Shown here: positions 12,878-25,194 of the stretch, in pieces | How the letters are laid out: the number at the start of each line of letters is the position of its first letter | Numbering within the stretch: position 1 is the stretch's first letter | Source of the DNA: Cristatella mucedo | Taxonomy: Eukaryota; Bryozoa; Phylactolaemata; Cristatellidae | Length of the DNA stretch: 64,000 nt | Reading direction: 5' to 3' | NCBI GenBank assembly: GCA_009760855.2 | Contig: WPIO01000043.1 | Location: 434,001-498,000, forward strand | Program-made: the position numbers and the translations under genes | The notes under the pieces: generated by a model | Seen by the model: the letters and a program-made list of their open reading frames with translations, nothing else | What the model was told of the DNA's origin: nothing | Databases searched by the model: none

Positions 12878-13710
12878 CTGGGAAGTATAGTCCGTTCGTA
12901 TCTAAAATACATTTTTTTCGAGGCTGCTATTTTTTTATTGGCAGCAATGAGTTAACTTCAAATCAAAACTAATAATCACAATAAATCGTACGCATTCACT
13001 CTGGAGAACTGCATCTCTGTGATGTGACATCCACACGCTATGCCAGTTAATCAGTAACCGAGTTATGTGGACAAGAAAAGTTTAGGCATAAAAAGTGAAC
13101 TACTAGTGGCTAGTATGGTAGTTAACATAGCGATCAAAGGAATTGACATGCACGATAAAAGAAAACTCATTGACTTTAAAACTAAAAAAGAAAAGCAAAG
13201 CCATTTAAAAACATATTAAAAAGCGAGAACTAGATGCTAGGGGAAAAACTAAATAAGTACTTTTAAAACTAAAGTGATGTATAATTTCCCCTCATAACAT
13301 TTCCTAAAGTTCTTAGCCATTAGATGCAAAGTAAATGAGAAAAAGATCAGCATTTCTGATGATTTTATTATCCGAGACTGCAGTAACACATTCACGGGAT
13401 GGAATCCTTAATAAAGCTAAATCAGTAGCGATACAGTGTGTAATGCAGAAACATTAAAGAAGGATCAATATCACCATAAAATCGTGCAAAGTATTTGCAG
13501 GCTACATGCGCAAGAGTAAAGTTAATGCGATTTCTTTGAATCTGAAATTTCGCTTGTAAATTAAAATGATTGACTAGTGACAGATAACTATGTAGCTGCT
13601 GGAATTGATAGAATAACCACTGATAGAGATGCACACTTTCTGACGGCGAACTCATTATTTTCATCTTTCTTGGAAAAGAAAATGTACCTGCATTTTGATT
13701 CTGACATTAT

Positions 13711-13917
13711 TCAAAGATTTAGAAAAATTAAACGTATGTCTAAAATAGGATATGAAAGAAAGTAATAAACAGGAGAATCATCAACCCGGGTCATGATGCG
13801 GAGCCATTGAAATGTGGCGAGATATGGTGCAATGCTAAAACTGCTATGCTCAAAACATTTAATGCTGGCTGCAGGCTTTTCGCCAACTTTTTTAAATATA
13901 AGGCAATATAATGTCAT
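13711..13917 (-). pseudogene. Possible extra or relic Ig half-exon of the same gene
   Basis: The minus frame reads VGEKPAASIKCFEHSS then ATFQWLRIMTR, spaced like the B-strand Cys and C-strand Trp of an Ig domain. It lies between exons 8 and 9. A LINE B 3' fragment (13911-14335) abuts its 5' side and no consensus donor follows. A possible second half with VACKYFARFYGD lies in the minus frame of 13422-13664. Phases do not link cleanly, so this is either a decayed exon or chance. Confidence 0.3.
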
Positions 13918-14335
13918 TAGGGGTTTCTATCTACCACTTAAAGATCGTTGACGACAGAAGGGTTAGCTCTGCAGGTCCTCGACTGTGGAACTTGCTTCCA
14001 CAACTCTTCCTCAACAACTACTCTCCTGCTGCCAACTATGGCTCATACTTTTCAACGCTCTTGAGCTGCTACTTCCGTGCAAATCACTACGTCAACTGCT
14101 CTCCTTTTTCTGCTATGCTTCCCACCGTCTCTTTTTTGCATGACATTAAGTCTGCTGGCTACCGAATGCGTACTGAAAGCCACTTAGGCTTTGAGCGCCC
14201 AATACAAAACTCTCCTGCGTAACTCGCACATAGTCTGTATGGCTTTGTTGAGTTACATATGGAGATACATTATCATCATATTTACCGTCATCATCATGTT
14301 ATGAATCGCCATAAATGAATTCTCAAAGCCACAAA
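13911..14335 (+). mobile_element. LINE B 3' end
   Basis: Encodes VDDRRVSSAGPRLWNLLPQL ... CYFRANHYVNCSP ... SAGYRMRTESHLGFE, the C-terminal block of LINE B, then its 3' UTR with GGCTTTGTTGAGTTACATATGG. It is 5'-truncated near 13920, immediately beside the possible relic Ig exon. Confidence 0.75.
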
Positions 14336-14604
14336 AACTAGGTGGGCGTTTGTGCAACAGAGTTTAAAAAAAACACACACGTGAGGTCTTAGCGGCTTTA
14401 TCACACATTCCGTAGCCCAACAACTTAACTCGTGCAACAGAGAGAAAGTGAAAATCATGGCCGAGCCAAGAACTTTGGAAGTTTAAAATTTTAAAAAGCT
14501 TAAAACTTTAGAAATTTAGCAAAAAGCATGGAAGTTGCAGCCGTGACCGACCGGAAAGAAAGTGCTAAGGACCGCAGAAAGAGATTAGTTGTCGCTTTAT
14601 AAGA

Positions 14605-14702
14605 ATTTTGGAAGTGACTTCCACAGTCTGGGAACTTCAGAACTAAATCTTCTGTCGCCAACGATCTTAAAGCATTAGATTTGAACAGTTAGCTGAATTT
14701 GC
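14605..14702 (-). mobile_element. LINE B fragment
   Basis: Minus-strand match to the GDRRFSSEVPRLWKSL-like block (plus: ACTTCCACAGTCTGGGAAC ... TTCTGTCGCCAACGATC). Confidence 0.5.
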
Positions 14703-14727
14703 ACAGATTTGCTGAGGCAAACCCAGA

Positions 14728-17700
14728 GCTCTGACACACATGTCCTTTGCAGAATCCTTCTGAAAAAACTTCTTGCGAACATCGTATACGGAAACCAATA
14801 CATCTAAAACCAGTTAAAAGCCTATTTGTTTGTTTTTATCGTAGCCCGGAAGACATTACCTGCCCATAGACGTGTAGCCCCTTTTGTATTGAGCTTCTCG
14901 GTCTCCCACGATCACAGCCACGTTAGGTACGCCAGGGGCTAGTAATCCACATGCTGGTTAGGATAGTGCCTACTTATTATTACTTCGTTACCGTAGCTCA
15001 AATGCACTCCTTAATGGTATTGCTGTTGCTGAGATACGTAAATTATGCATTAAGCGCTCACGAGCCCCAGCAGTGGTCAGGGCGGCCAGCCGAGATGCCA
15101 CTCGTTTGGCTGGAACAGATAGCTGAGTACCCGATCAATTAGTATTCCTAGCATTGTCTCCCACTGCTCACCACATTCTCCCTCACACGGAATCTTTTTA
15201 ACATAGTGGTCATCAGGCGTGTTATAACTCAGGCGGCCCAATATAAAACGTGTCTTTGTAATCTTAGCTCGAAGTTCAACGAATCTCCAGATATAAGCCG
15301 TTTTATTTCTGAAAAAGGTGGCGACATGCTGGCCTTGACTGAGGCTTCACTGAAATTGGTGTGAAAGTTCGATTAAAAATGGGAACATGTAAGATTCTAG
15401 AAGACCCGGACTTGGAGTATTAAACAGGATTCAAGACATGAAAAACACAGAATGGATCTGATAGAAACTACTAGGAAAAACACTGCTGCAATTTTTGAGA
15501 TCATGAATTGAAATATTGCTGAAAGATTAAGCATATATCTTCGTTAAAAAGAATTTAAGAGTCTGATAGGGGAAATAACAGTAGAAAAAGAAAACAAATA
15601 GAAAACGTAGGTGTATTATTAAATTCAGGGATATGCATTTTTTTAAATACACTAGCGATAAGTGATGAACTAGACAAACTATAAAAAAGAAAGAAAATAA
15701 TAATTCAAAATTTGTTCTGAAATTGGAAACTGTGAGAAAAGTTAGAATGAGAAACATCAAGACCTTTGACATCAATGCTGCCCGTGCGAGAATGCTGTTA
15801 ATACCTCCCCTCAGCTGCTCAGTCCCCCTTACGATATCTCATTAATTGTAGATAACTACAATACAAAAATAGCTGAGACCCTCATCGAATTTGCACATCT
15901 GACTTAGTGCATAATGCGCCTTCACCGAGGCGGCCTATGATTTACCACAGACTAAACTAGTAAGTCTACTAAGCTCAAGCTAGAAAAAGTATACAAAAGA
16001 TCAGGACTGACTGCCCATCGACAGGTATATGAGGACCACTGCAGGTCGTGCCGATCTATCCTAGCAAAGGCCAAATCGAGTTTCTACAAAAACATTGTTG
16101 AATCACAGATGCACAATCCAACAATGCTGATATCCACGATCAACCATCTCCTCATTCGCTCCCAGATTAGCTCCTTACCTGATGATCCCTGCGATGACCT
16201 AGCTGATTGCTACTCTAGCTTCTGTGTCCAGAAGCTAGACGAGATTAGGGAGTTCAACCCTGTGATGGTAGCATCCCCCATAGAATGCTGTCCCTCGATT
16301 CCTGGCAGCACCTCAATATTTACATTCAAGGAGGTCACTGGCAATCTCGTCTTGAACTGCATACCCCAATCAAATAAGACGACGAGTCCTTTGGGCCATG
16401 TTCAAACTGTCCTGTTCCTTCATTGCTTTGATCTGCTGTCGCCATGCCTAACTTATATATATGTAATTAGCCTCAGGTCATGTCCCTGCATCTCTCAAAC
16501 TAGCTGTTGTCAGGCCAAAACTCATAAAAAGAAACACTAGACCAGGAGAACTTGAGCAATTAATGCCCAGTCTTTTTTATACCGTTCCTATCAAAGACAC
16601 TAGAACGAGTCGTGGCAGACCAGCTGAACTGATATATTGAAACTTCAAACCTTGCTAGTAACTTCCTGTCTGGCTTTAGAGCTAAGCACTCCACGGAATT
16701 ACCATTTCTATGGGTGAAAAACGACCTAATAATGGAATGTAGGCATGGGTAGAGTACATCTGCTTGCTTTGTTCGATCTTTCGTGGGCAGTTTGTAATAC
16801 TATCAATCACCAAGTCCTTCTTGAGCGCCTCTCATCTCGCCTAGGCAACGCTGGCAATGCTCTGGAACGGTTTTATGTCCTATCTCAGTAGGAGACTCAA
16901 AATTATTGATGTGAATGGCAAACATCATCCGAGGTTCCTCTGAAACTTTTGGTACCTCAATGCCGCATGCTAGGTCCGGTTCTCTTCACAGTTTATACTC
17001 TCCTGCTTGCCGATGTGACTGCCAAGCGCAATCTCGGCCTTCACTTCTTTGAGGATGACACTCGGTTGTACCTTTTCTTTGATCCCTCCCAGCCTACGAG
17101 CACGTCGAATTCTTTCACCTGCCTTGCTGCATGTGTTGATGGCATCCGCACATGGATGGAAGCAACTTTTCTTATTTGAACGTTGATGCAGCCAACTAGT
17201 AATGGGCAAACCAAGTGTGATTCAGATATTGTAAAGGATAACGCTCAAAATCGCCTTTCCCAGCATATCTCCTGTTGAATCTGGAAGAAATCTAGGATTC
17301 GTGTTCCAAAGTGACCTTTCGTTAGTGACCACATCAGCTATTTATTCAAGTGTGCCTACATTTAGTTACATAATATTTCTAAAAGTCGGGCTTGTTTAGG
17401 CAGTGTTGCCACATCTAATTTCGTCCATGTATTTGTGACATTCTGTCATGACTTATGAAGCTCACTATTTTTTCTTCTACTTGCCTGCGGAATCACGCGC
17501 TTAGAGCTGGTGCAAAACTCTGCAGCCAGGCATGTCTGTCGTGAGCCTCAGTTGCCACAACACACCACCTCTCACGGACCTGCATTGGCCAACTGCCAAG
17601 CAACGCATCGATTTCAAGTTTTGTCACTCACTTTAGGACCATCCAATATGTGGCTCCAGCCTACCTATCAGATCTACTACCCTGCAAGGCTAAGCATCGT

Positions 17701-18142
17701 ACCACCGGCATTTTGGAATCTAACTGTTTACCTATGCCTTGCACAAACCGGAAATCCTTTGGAAACCCTGACTTTACTTCGTACGCTCCCAAAGCCTGGA
17801 ACTCACTCCCGACTTGCGTCACGACATGCTCTGACTTTACCATATTTAAAAAGAAATTACAACCACACTTATTTATCACTGCATTTAGTGGGTCTCTGTG
17901 ATTCGTCCTGTATTTGCCTGTGGGTACTGACACCTAGCATGCTGCCACTCACAACACTTGCATGCTGACCCTGCGCATGCTAACCCTAACCATGTTATTC
18001 TTGTTGTTTATCGAACACGCTACCACTAACCATTCGATCTTGTTTATTTTGCAGCAAATATAAAGAGCCTAGAAACAATGTGTTTCATGAGGGTGCTTTA
18101 TTAAGTTAGTTAACATAATTATTATCATTATTAGCCAGGGTA
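14728..18142 (+). mobile_element. LINE A, old near-full-length copy
   Basis: Begins with the same 5' leader as the intact copy (CTTCTTGCGAACATCGTATACGG at about 14775) and the N-terminal coding region. Most of the endonuclease (about 15350-15755) is replaced by AT-rich sequence. It resumes at TCAAGACCTTTGACATCAATGC and runs through RT (QCRMLGPVLFTVYTL, FFEDDTRLY in place of the YADD motif) to the 3' UTR and ATT tail at 18142. Frameshifts and stops are frequent. It is the most diverged long copy. Confidence 0.75.
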
Positions 18143-18554
18143 GCTGAACTGGAAGATAGATAATAATACGCTTTTAATACGTGCAACCATTACAATGTGC
18201 ATGCAAATTAGGTGTCGACTTCGACAGTAGCCTATATGTTAAAATCTTCGTTTATAAGACTACTTTCACAGCTAACCATCGCGTATGATACAGACCTAGG
18301 CTTAAGAATTGCCTTCCGCTATGGTTGCCACAAACTAAACTAGCTCTTTGGCAGTGTTTCGGTGCATCTCCCTTTTATTACTTTTTCGCTGGGCTGCCGA
18401 CAAAAGCCACTAGGTTTGACCATGTGTCTCCTTTGCTACAACCTCGGGAGTGAGGTCGTGTGAAGAGCCCGTGACTGCCGTACCTAGTGTGCCTAACCTG
18501 CTTATCAATGTACATGTGCTTACTGATAAAGCCTGAAACGTATTGGCTCTTTAA

Positions 18555-18975
18555 TATTTAGTAGAACCACTGCATGCACTTTCAGCCTCTTATTGTACTC
18601 ACGTCCTTCATGGAAAATGAACTACCTGTTCGTTTTTTCTGCTTAAAGATGGTGGACCCAGAAGCTTTGACTATGCAGGTCATCGACTGGGGAACTCAAT
18701 TGCACAATTCTTACACAACCACATCCACCCTAACGCTGCGGATTATGGCATATCCTTTTTAGCAGTCATAGTGGCTACATCCACGTTACTTACTACCTAA
18801 AGCTTTTTTCCGACTCTGCTATGCTTCTCACATTCTCTTCGTCGAGTTAAATAAAGTTTATCGGCTAGCGAATGCATACCGAATGCCACACAGGCTTGGA
18901 GAGAACTTTATAAATACACTCCTGAGTAGCACCAGCTTTGTCAATGCGACTTTGCTTATTTACATACTAAGATAC
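18555..18975 (+). mobile_element. LINE B 3' end, decayed
   Basis: Carries LWGTQLHNSYTTTSTLTL-like, FSDSAMLLTFSSS-like and RMHTECHTGLE-like pieces in shifting frames, parallel to the copy at 13911. Confidence 0.5.
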
Positions 18976-20197
18976 TTAAGAGATACTTAAGATTACATTT
19001 CTTCTCGAAGGAATTAATGATACTTTTTAGCAGCGAAGTACCGTAATAATTTCAACCATACATCAAATGCATATAGCACTCTTCTCCAGTCACTAGACCA
19101 CTGCAATACAATCTCTTACATAGAAAAGTAACAGACTATTTCTTCCCTTGGCAATTCAAATTAAAATGACTGCTACCGAAAACAAATAATTGCTTGAACA
19201 AGAAACCTTAACCAAGGTTAGCATTTTATTATAAATTTATACTTTCGTCTTAGTATAGAGTGCTACCGAAGAAGAGATGCCACTTCAATCTATGCATTAC
19301 ATCATGCGCTAGAATGTGGACTGAGACCTGCTAATCTTTATTGGCTGACTTCAGTAGCTAGTGACTCCAATATGGCACAGGCCTACAATGGATTCTCTCA
19401 TGGCTTTTCAGTGACTGCGAATTAAATATTGTTTGTTAGCATCCGCCTTTTATTACGAAACAGCACGGAAGGACTTCACTACTTGCGTAAAGGGTAAATT
19501 CGTTAAGCCACCGTCGACAGGATATACATTATGTCTAGCTAAAGAAGAAAATTCACAAATTTTGCTATAACTATGCAAACTGCGTTCCTTAGCTGATGGA
19601 AAAAATTAGCTGAGCAACGTTCCTAGCATGCAGCTGAAAATTCTAGATTCAATAGCTTTATTGTATTACTCTCGATTGTTTCAGCTTTTCCAGTGTGGGA
19701 TTTCTGCCGAGACCACATAAAAATGACAAGCAATTGATTTCCGTCTTTTTAAAAAATACTAAAATTTAATTGGTCAGAGCTATGCTGCATCAATTATTTT
19801 TCGCTGCATGACAGTAAACGGAACCAGAAGAACGCTAACGCCGCACCACAGACTTTCTGCTAAATTGGCCAGTAAAACAAAAAGTGCCCGAGCTGCTTCT
19901 GTCACTTTTCCAAGGAATAAATCCTATCAAACGCATTCGCTCGAAAACCTTCAAGGAATCATGAAGTGCCTGAAATCACTTCGCCGAACGAACTTCGAAG
20001 CATGCCTAGACTCTTGTTGTCTTCTCACGTTCGTTCAACTAAAAAGAGGCTCCTCAGATGTCGCAGGGGTCAACCGATGCGATGGTGATTAGCTACCACC
20101 GGCCGGTCCAGATTCAATTGAGATCTCAGCAAATACGAACGTGTGTTCTCTTATGCTCAACAGAGAGGCTCGAGAGAGAAGTGCACTGACTACAGCC
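18976..20197. other. Intron 8, segment without recognised features
   Basis: An arginine/lysine-rich ORF at 19808-20092 (plus) has no recognisable family and no splice support; otherwise nothing is seen. Confidence 0.45.
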
Positions 20198-20345
20198 TAT
20201 AATAATAATAATTCATTTATATAGCGCTCCAAAAGAACTTAATCTCTATTCAGGCGATTCCCATATGCCTCGGGGCTCGAGCCCACGACCTCAGTCGGAC
20301 CTCGGTCGGGTGAGCACCTTAACCGCTAGACCAAACCAGCTCGGC
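20198..20345 (-). mobile_element. tRNA-derived SINE
   Basis: The minus strand has head GAGCTGGTTTGGTCTAGCGG (A box) and GTGGGCTCGAGCCC (B box), then the shared terminal hairpin and an (ATT)n tail. It is one of the best-preserved copies and lies just beyond the 3' end of the young LINE A copy. Confidence 0.8.
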
Positions 20346-20544
20346 GCCCTTGCGAATGCGGCCTGCACAGGAATAGCCGAGCTTGGCACTAGCTGGACTC
20401 CTAGGATACCGGCTGCTTTTGAACGAAACATTTCGATGCTCCATCAGCGATGAGAGGCCTGCTTGGCCAGCAATGGAATTCACGCTTTATAGTCTTACAG
20501 CAATCATTGCAAACCCATTGCAAACCCATTTGTACTCGAAATTA

Positions 20545-22112
20545 CGCATAATAATAATAATAATATTATTGCACTTGATAAAGCGCCCTCAGAGAACTTA
20601 ATCTCTTTCTAGGCGCTTTACATTTGCTGCAAAGTGATACGCAATAGAATAGTAAGTAAAATCATGCTTGAAAAACAAACAAAATGAATAACATGGTTAG
20701 GGGTTACATGCACTGGGTGAGCATGCAAATGTGGTTAGTCGCAGCATGAACAGTGTCAGCACGCATAAGCACATCGAGGACGAATCACAAGGACCCACTA
20801 AATGCTGTCCTAAATAGGTATGTTTTTAAGTTTCTTTTAAATGTGGTCAGGTCAGGGGATGTTCTGATGCAGGTCGCGAGGGAGTTCCAGGCTGTGGGAG
20901 CATACGAGCTAAATGCACGGTCTCCAAAGGATTTAAGGTTTGTACGAGGTATTTCTAGACTGTTGGATTCCGAAAAGCGAGTGGTACGATGCTTTGCCTG
21001 ATGGGGTAGTATCTCTGAAAGATAGGCTGGAGCCATAGAATGAAGAGACCTAAAAGTGAGCGACAAAACCTTGAAGTCAATCCGTTGCTTGACTGGTAAC
21101 CAGTGCAGGTCGGCGAGAAGTGGAGTAATGTGGCAACTGCGAAGCTCACGACAGACAAGCCTAGCTGCAGAGTTTTGCACCAGCTGCAATCGCCTGATCG
21201 CACACGCTGGTAGGCCAGTAAGCAGTGAGTTGCAGAAGTCGAGACGAGATGTCACGAATGCATGGACCAACTTGGACGTGGTATCCTTATCTAAACAAGC
21301 CCTAATTTTAGCAATGTTATGAAGCTGAAAATAGGCTGATGTGACTGTGGAGCTGATGTGGTCGTCTAACGAGAGGTCGCTTTGGAATATGACACCTAGA
21401 TTTCGAGCTGATGCAACTGGAGATATGCTGGCAGAGCCAATTTTGAGCGTCAGCCTTTCCAATTTCTGAATAACACTAGGTTTTCCCATAACTAGTAAGT
21501 TAGTTTTATCATCGTTTAGTTTTAGAAAATTTGCTGCCATCCATGATCGGATGTCATCAATGCATGCAGCAAGTGAGTTGAGAGAATTTGAGGTGCTCGA
21601 AGGCTGGGAGGGATCAAAGCAAAGGTACACCTGAGTGTCATCCGCATAGAAGTGAAAGCCTAGATTGTGCTTGGCAATCACATCAGCGAGAGGGAGAGTA
21701 TAAACGGTGAAAAGAACCGGACCTAGCACAGAGCCCTGAGGTACTCCATATTTTAGAGGTACTTCAGATGATCTTTGTCCATTCACGTCAATACTCTGGA
21801 GTCTCCCACTGAGATAGGACCTGAACCACTGCAGAGCAGTGCCAGTGATGCCCAGGCGAGATGAGAGGCGCTCTAGAAGTACTTTGTGATCGATGGTATC
21901 AAAAGCTGCCGAAAGATCGAGCAAAACAAGAAGAGACACTCTACCAATGTCTGCATTCCTAATTAGGTCGTTGTATTCCCGAAGCAATGCTGACTCTGTG
22001 GAGTGATTAGCTCTAAAGCCAGACTGGAACTTACTAGCAAGGTGTGAGGTTTCGATATACGAGTTCAGCTGGTCTGCCACGACCCGTTCCAGCGTCTCAT
22101 GCACTCCATCCG
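20545..22112 (-). mobile_element. LINE A, young 5'-truncated copy
   Basis: Tail (ATT)n and hairpin lie at 20545-20625, 3' UTR to 20784, then RT up to a truncation point near 22112. It lies in intron 8. By eye about 15 of some 430 residues differ from the copy at 28292-31890, so both are recent insertions. Confidence 0.9.
20785..22104 (-). CDS. LINE A reverse transcriptase, 5'-truncated but uninterrupted
   Basis: 439 codons without a stop. It begins inside the RT fingers (TLERVVADQLNSYIE) and keeps [48 protein letters not shown] and the C-terminal LKTYLFRTAFSGSL. The endonuclease domain is missing, so the copy is dead on arrival, as expected for a truncated insertion. The first few residues (MHE) lie at the truncation edge and may be flanking sequence. 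Confidence 0.85.
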   Translation of the reverse strand: MHETLERVVADQLNSYIETSHLASKFQSGFRANHSTESALLREYNDLIRNADIGRVSLLVLLDLSAAFDTIDHKVLLERLSSRLGITGTALQWFRSYLSGRLQSIDVNGQRSSEVPLKYGVPQGSVLGPVLFTVYTLPLADVIAKHNLGFHFYADDTQVYLCFDPSQPSSTSNSLNSLAACIDDIRSWMAANFLKLNDDKTNLLVMGKPSVIQKLERLTLKIGSASISPVASARNLGVIFQSDLSLDDHISSTVTSAYFQLHNIAKIRACLDKDTTSKLVHAFVTSRLDFCNSLLTGLPACAIRRLQLVQNSAARLVCRELRSCHITPLLADLHWLPVKQRIDFKVLSLTFRSLHSMAPAYLSEILPHQAKHRTTRFSESNSLEIPRTNLKSFGDRAFSSYAPTAWNSLATCIRTSPDLTTFKRNLKTYLFRTAFSGSL

Positions 22113-22879
22113 GATGCCTACTCTGCTAGGATTTAAATGGCCAAAAGCACTGCTTTCTCCAAGCCAAACCATTCTCCTGCTTCGGCCATACCATTCTTAA
22201 TAAGTTATATGTCGGCTTTCACATAATAAAGCATTCTGTCTGTCTTCCGATTCCACTTTTGCCCCATCGGCGGACTTCACATGTCTAGGAGATATATCTT
22301 CCAGTTAGTATGCTTCCAAAGTTTTGACATGAGCTTTTCCTGAATTCGTGGCCATTGCCTCATTTTTCAATAAGTCAAGAGCAAGCTAACAAGCATGTTC
22401 CTCAAAGCATATGTTAAGTTTGAAAAAGCCTTTTCTTCCTGTGATTATGAGCTGCAAAAGGATGTGCAGGTCCACACAAAGTGCAAGGGCGATAGGATTT
22501 GGCATAAGCTCCCCTAAGATCTGATCTACTAGCAGTGCCCTTTGGGTGAGTATTATCCTTTGGGTGAGTACATGTACAGGATTCCTTTCATATTAAGAGC
22601 CAGCGGCTTTTCAATGAAATCGGCCGACAGTGCATTACCGTGTGATTTGGAATTCTAATTAAATATTTTGATACTTGGATGCTATAGCAAGCTTGCTGAA
22701 ACATATTATGTTTTTTCATAAATTATTGGTTATTTGGCCATTGCTTATTGCAACTGAATTACTTTGATAAACAACTGCGTTTTTCAATTGCTTTGAGATT
22801 CGGGTGATCCATCGTGTCAAGAGCTAAACTGTTCTGGTGCTCGGGCATACAGTAGCACGATGTGTTGAGCAACCTAGTC
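22113..22879. other. Intron 8, segment without recognised features
   Basis: AT-rich. A tandem TGGGTGAGTA/CCTTTGGGTGAGTA doubling lies at about 22540-22575. No coding signal. Confidence 0.45.
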
Positions 22880-23335
22880 TCTTCTGCGATGTGCAGCCTC
22901 ATGTCTAATCGTCTCAAGAGACATTGATCATTTGTACCTAAATTCTTTCTAAATATCTACATGTCAAGCGATGTGGCGACGACCTTTGGTATTGAGTTCC
23001 AGGCTTCGGTAGTCTGCATACTAAAGATGCAATCTCCAAAGGTTTTGAGGTTTGGACGTGGTATGGCTAAACGATTCAAGTCAGTACTTGGTTGTACCAT
23101 TCATCGGTTCGTGGGGAGTAGTTTTGATATTTTGGCTTGAGTCGGAGAATAAAGGGACCTAAAATCAAGGGACAGAATCTTTAAGTCGATGTGGTGCTTC
23201 AATAGGAACCATTGCAGGTAGGCGAGAAGTGTTGTGTTGTGGTTATTTTGACCCTCATAATAAACAAACCAAGCTGCAGACACTGGATCCAACTATAACA
23301 GCGTAATTTAAGAGGTACGGAGATTTTTAGAAAGT
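22880..23335 (-). mobile_element. LINE A fragment, old
   Basis: The minus strand contains the C-terminal block (CCAAAGGTTTTGAGGTTTGG region) and upstream RT segments (KILSLDFRSLYS, LAYLQWFLLKHHIDLK), heavily mutated. It adjoins a second minus-strand copy. Confidence 0.6.
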
Positions 23336-23337
23336 AA

Positions 23338-24205
23338 GAATAGTAATAGTATTATTTAACAATACATTTTATAAAGCACCTTTGGAGAACTAAATATATT
23401 TCTAGGCGACTTACATTTGCCTCTAAGAACGCTAGATCAAATGGCTTGGGGAGCATGCTAGATAAGCAATGAGAACCACATAGTTAAGGGTCACAGGCAC
23501 AGGATCAGCATGCAAGTGTGGTTAGTGGGAGAAGACGCAGTGTCAGCAGGCATAACAACATAAAGGAAGAATCACGGGGACCCACGAAATGCAGTAATAA
23601 ATACGGGCATTTTAAGTTTATTTATAAATGTGGTCAAGTCAGGAAAAATCTTGATGCAATTTGGGGTGAGTCCCAGGCTTTTGGAGCATAAGAACAAAAG
23701 GCATGGTCTCCAAAGAATTTTTTGTTCGTACGAGGTAGGTAAACAGCTAGATTCCGGAAAGCGTGTGGTGCGATTCTTAAGCAAGTATGGTAGTAGATCC
23801 GGTAGGCAGGCTGGAGCCAAAAAAGTAAGGAACCTAAAAGTGAGAGACTAAAAATTGAATTCGATGCAATGCTTGACTGTGAGCCAGTGCAAGTCGGCGA
23901 GAAGTAATTAGATTTTGCAAATGAGATTCTTAAGGCAGGCAAGATTAGCTGCAGAGTTTTGCACCAGCTGTAAGAGCCTAATTGCACATTCCGGCAGACC
24001 AGCCAGCAGTGAGTTAACGACCTAAGAAGGGTTTGTTACAAATGCATGGAACAATGTGGATGTAGTATCCCTGTCTAAGCAAGCCCAACCTTTAAAAATA
24101 TTATGAACCTGAAAGTAGGTAAACTTGATTGTGTCCTGATATGGGCGTCTAATAAAAGGTCACTTCGGAGCCGGACGCCTCGATTACGTGCTGATTTAAC
24201 AGAAG
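23338..24205 (-). mobile_element. LINE A, old 5'-truncated copy
   Basis: Decayed ATT tail at 23338-23365, hairpin, 3' UTR, then C-terminal RT (MAPACLPDLLPY, FCSYAPKAWDSP, LQLILPALRIS in shifting frames) to about 24205. Confidence 0.7.
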
Positions 24206-24311
24206 ATATAGTAAGTATACATACGTACGTACATGCCTACATAGTACTACATCGTGCATAGTGCCACTGGCATATTAAAAATAGCATAAAATATAATTAA
24301 TATAATTCATT

Positions 24312-24462
24312 TGCCGAGCTGGTTTGGTCCAGCGGTTAAGGTGCTCGCCCCGACCAAGGTCTGGCTGAGGCCGTAAGCTCGACCTCCGAGGCATATGTGA
24401 AGCGCCTGAATAGAGATTAAGTTCTCTTAGGGCGATATATAAATGAATTATATTGTATTATA
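24312..24462 (+). mobile_element. tRNA-derived SINE, good copy
   Basis: Head with A box TGGTCCAGCGG (24325) and B box GCTCGACCTCC (24377), which would drive Pol III. The tail hairpin is at 24402-24435, followed by ATATAAATGAATTATATT. It has no coding capacity and lies in intron 8, 125 bp from exon 8. Confidence 0.85.
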
Positions 24463-24586
24463 AAACAGACTTGAAGGTACTCTGCAAAATTAAATTAGCT
24501 GAGAATAGTCCATTTTATTAACAGGAAAGTAATTGCATGCGAATTCTTTTTCAAATCTTTTTCAAAATTTGGCACTGATTACTTAC

Positions 24587-24976
24587 CACTAGCTTCAGTT
24601 ATTCTTCCAAAATCACGAGAAGATTGAAGGAGCTGCTTGTCGAAGACCTTATATAAAAGCGAGCACCGGACGGTTCCTATTAAGTTTGCTGTACTCTCCG
24701 GTGTATTTTGAATTGTCAGCACTGACAGATTCGCTGCAGATTGAGTATAGACAGATCCTTGTTGCAGTCCAAAGTGTGGTGCATTTGTTGCCTCAGTCAC
24801 ATTGCCTTCAAACTTCTCTAGCTGCCAGATCACCTTCTCAAATAAAATATCTGTAGTTGACGAGTAATTACAGAGGAACCTCATAGTAGTTGTACTTTTG
24901 TCAATTTCCCAAACGGAAGTATCTTTGCCGGAAGAAGATCGGTCAGAAAGAGCAATTAACTCAACAGTGGGCTTAT
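24587..24976 (-). CDS. Exon 8: complete Ig5
   Basis: 390 nt, symmetrical phase 1-1, donor GTAAGT. A linker begins DKPTVELIALSD, as in L1-family Ig5 openings. The Ig5 core follows with MRFLCNYSS (Cys), VIWQLEKFEG (Trp), LSVLTIQN and GTVRCSLLY (Cys). It has three N-x-S/T sites. Unlike Ig1-Ig4, the whole domain lies on one exon. Confidence 0.8.
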
Positions 24977-25060
24977 CTAAAATCGGACAACGTTAAATAT
25001 CCTAACCAAAAATTTGTTGTCTACTGGAAAAAGTAGCATATTCAGAGAAATAAAACCTAC

Positions 25061-25165
25061 CAAATACTATGAGTCGAATGTTTTGCCTTGTTGTAGAAAC
25101 GCTGTTTGTGGCAGAGCATCGAATGACGCCAGTATCCGAGTGCAAAACATTCTTGATTTTCAAAG
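25061..25165 (-). CDS. Exon 7: C-terminal half of Ig4
   Basis: 105 nt, phase 1 in (acceptor TTTCTGCTTTTAG) and phase 1 out (donor GTAGGT). It encodes LKIKNVLHSDTGVIRCSATN, then strand G ending in IRLIVFG. This is a standard E-F-G Ig ending with the D-G--RC signature (tyrosine corner replaced by I). It is too short to show up by ORF length. It is followed by an 84-bp intron, the shortest of the gene. Confidence 0.85.
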
Positions 25166-25194
25166 CTAAAAGCAGAAAGATGCGAGGCCTTTTC

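Noticed and set aside
15527-15775. 82-codon minus ORF rich in F/L
   Set aside because: Low-complexity translation of A-rich DNA within an old LINE copy; no splice or domain signal.
24325-24400. tRNA gene
   Set aside because: A and B boxes are present but the sequence does not close into a cloverleaf acceptor stem and continues into a LINE-like tail; it is a SINE.
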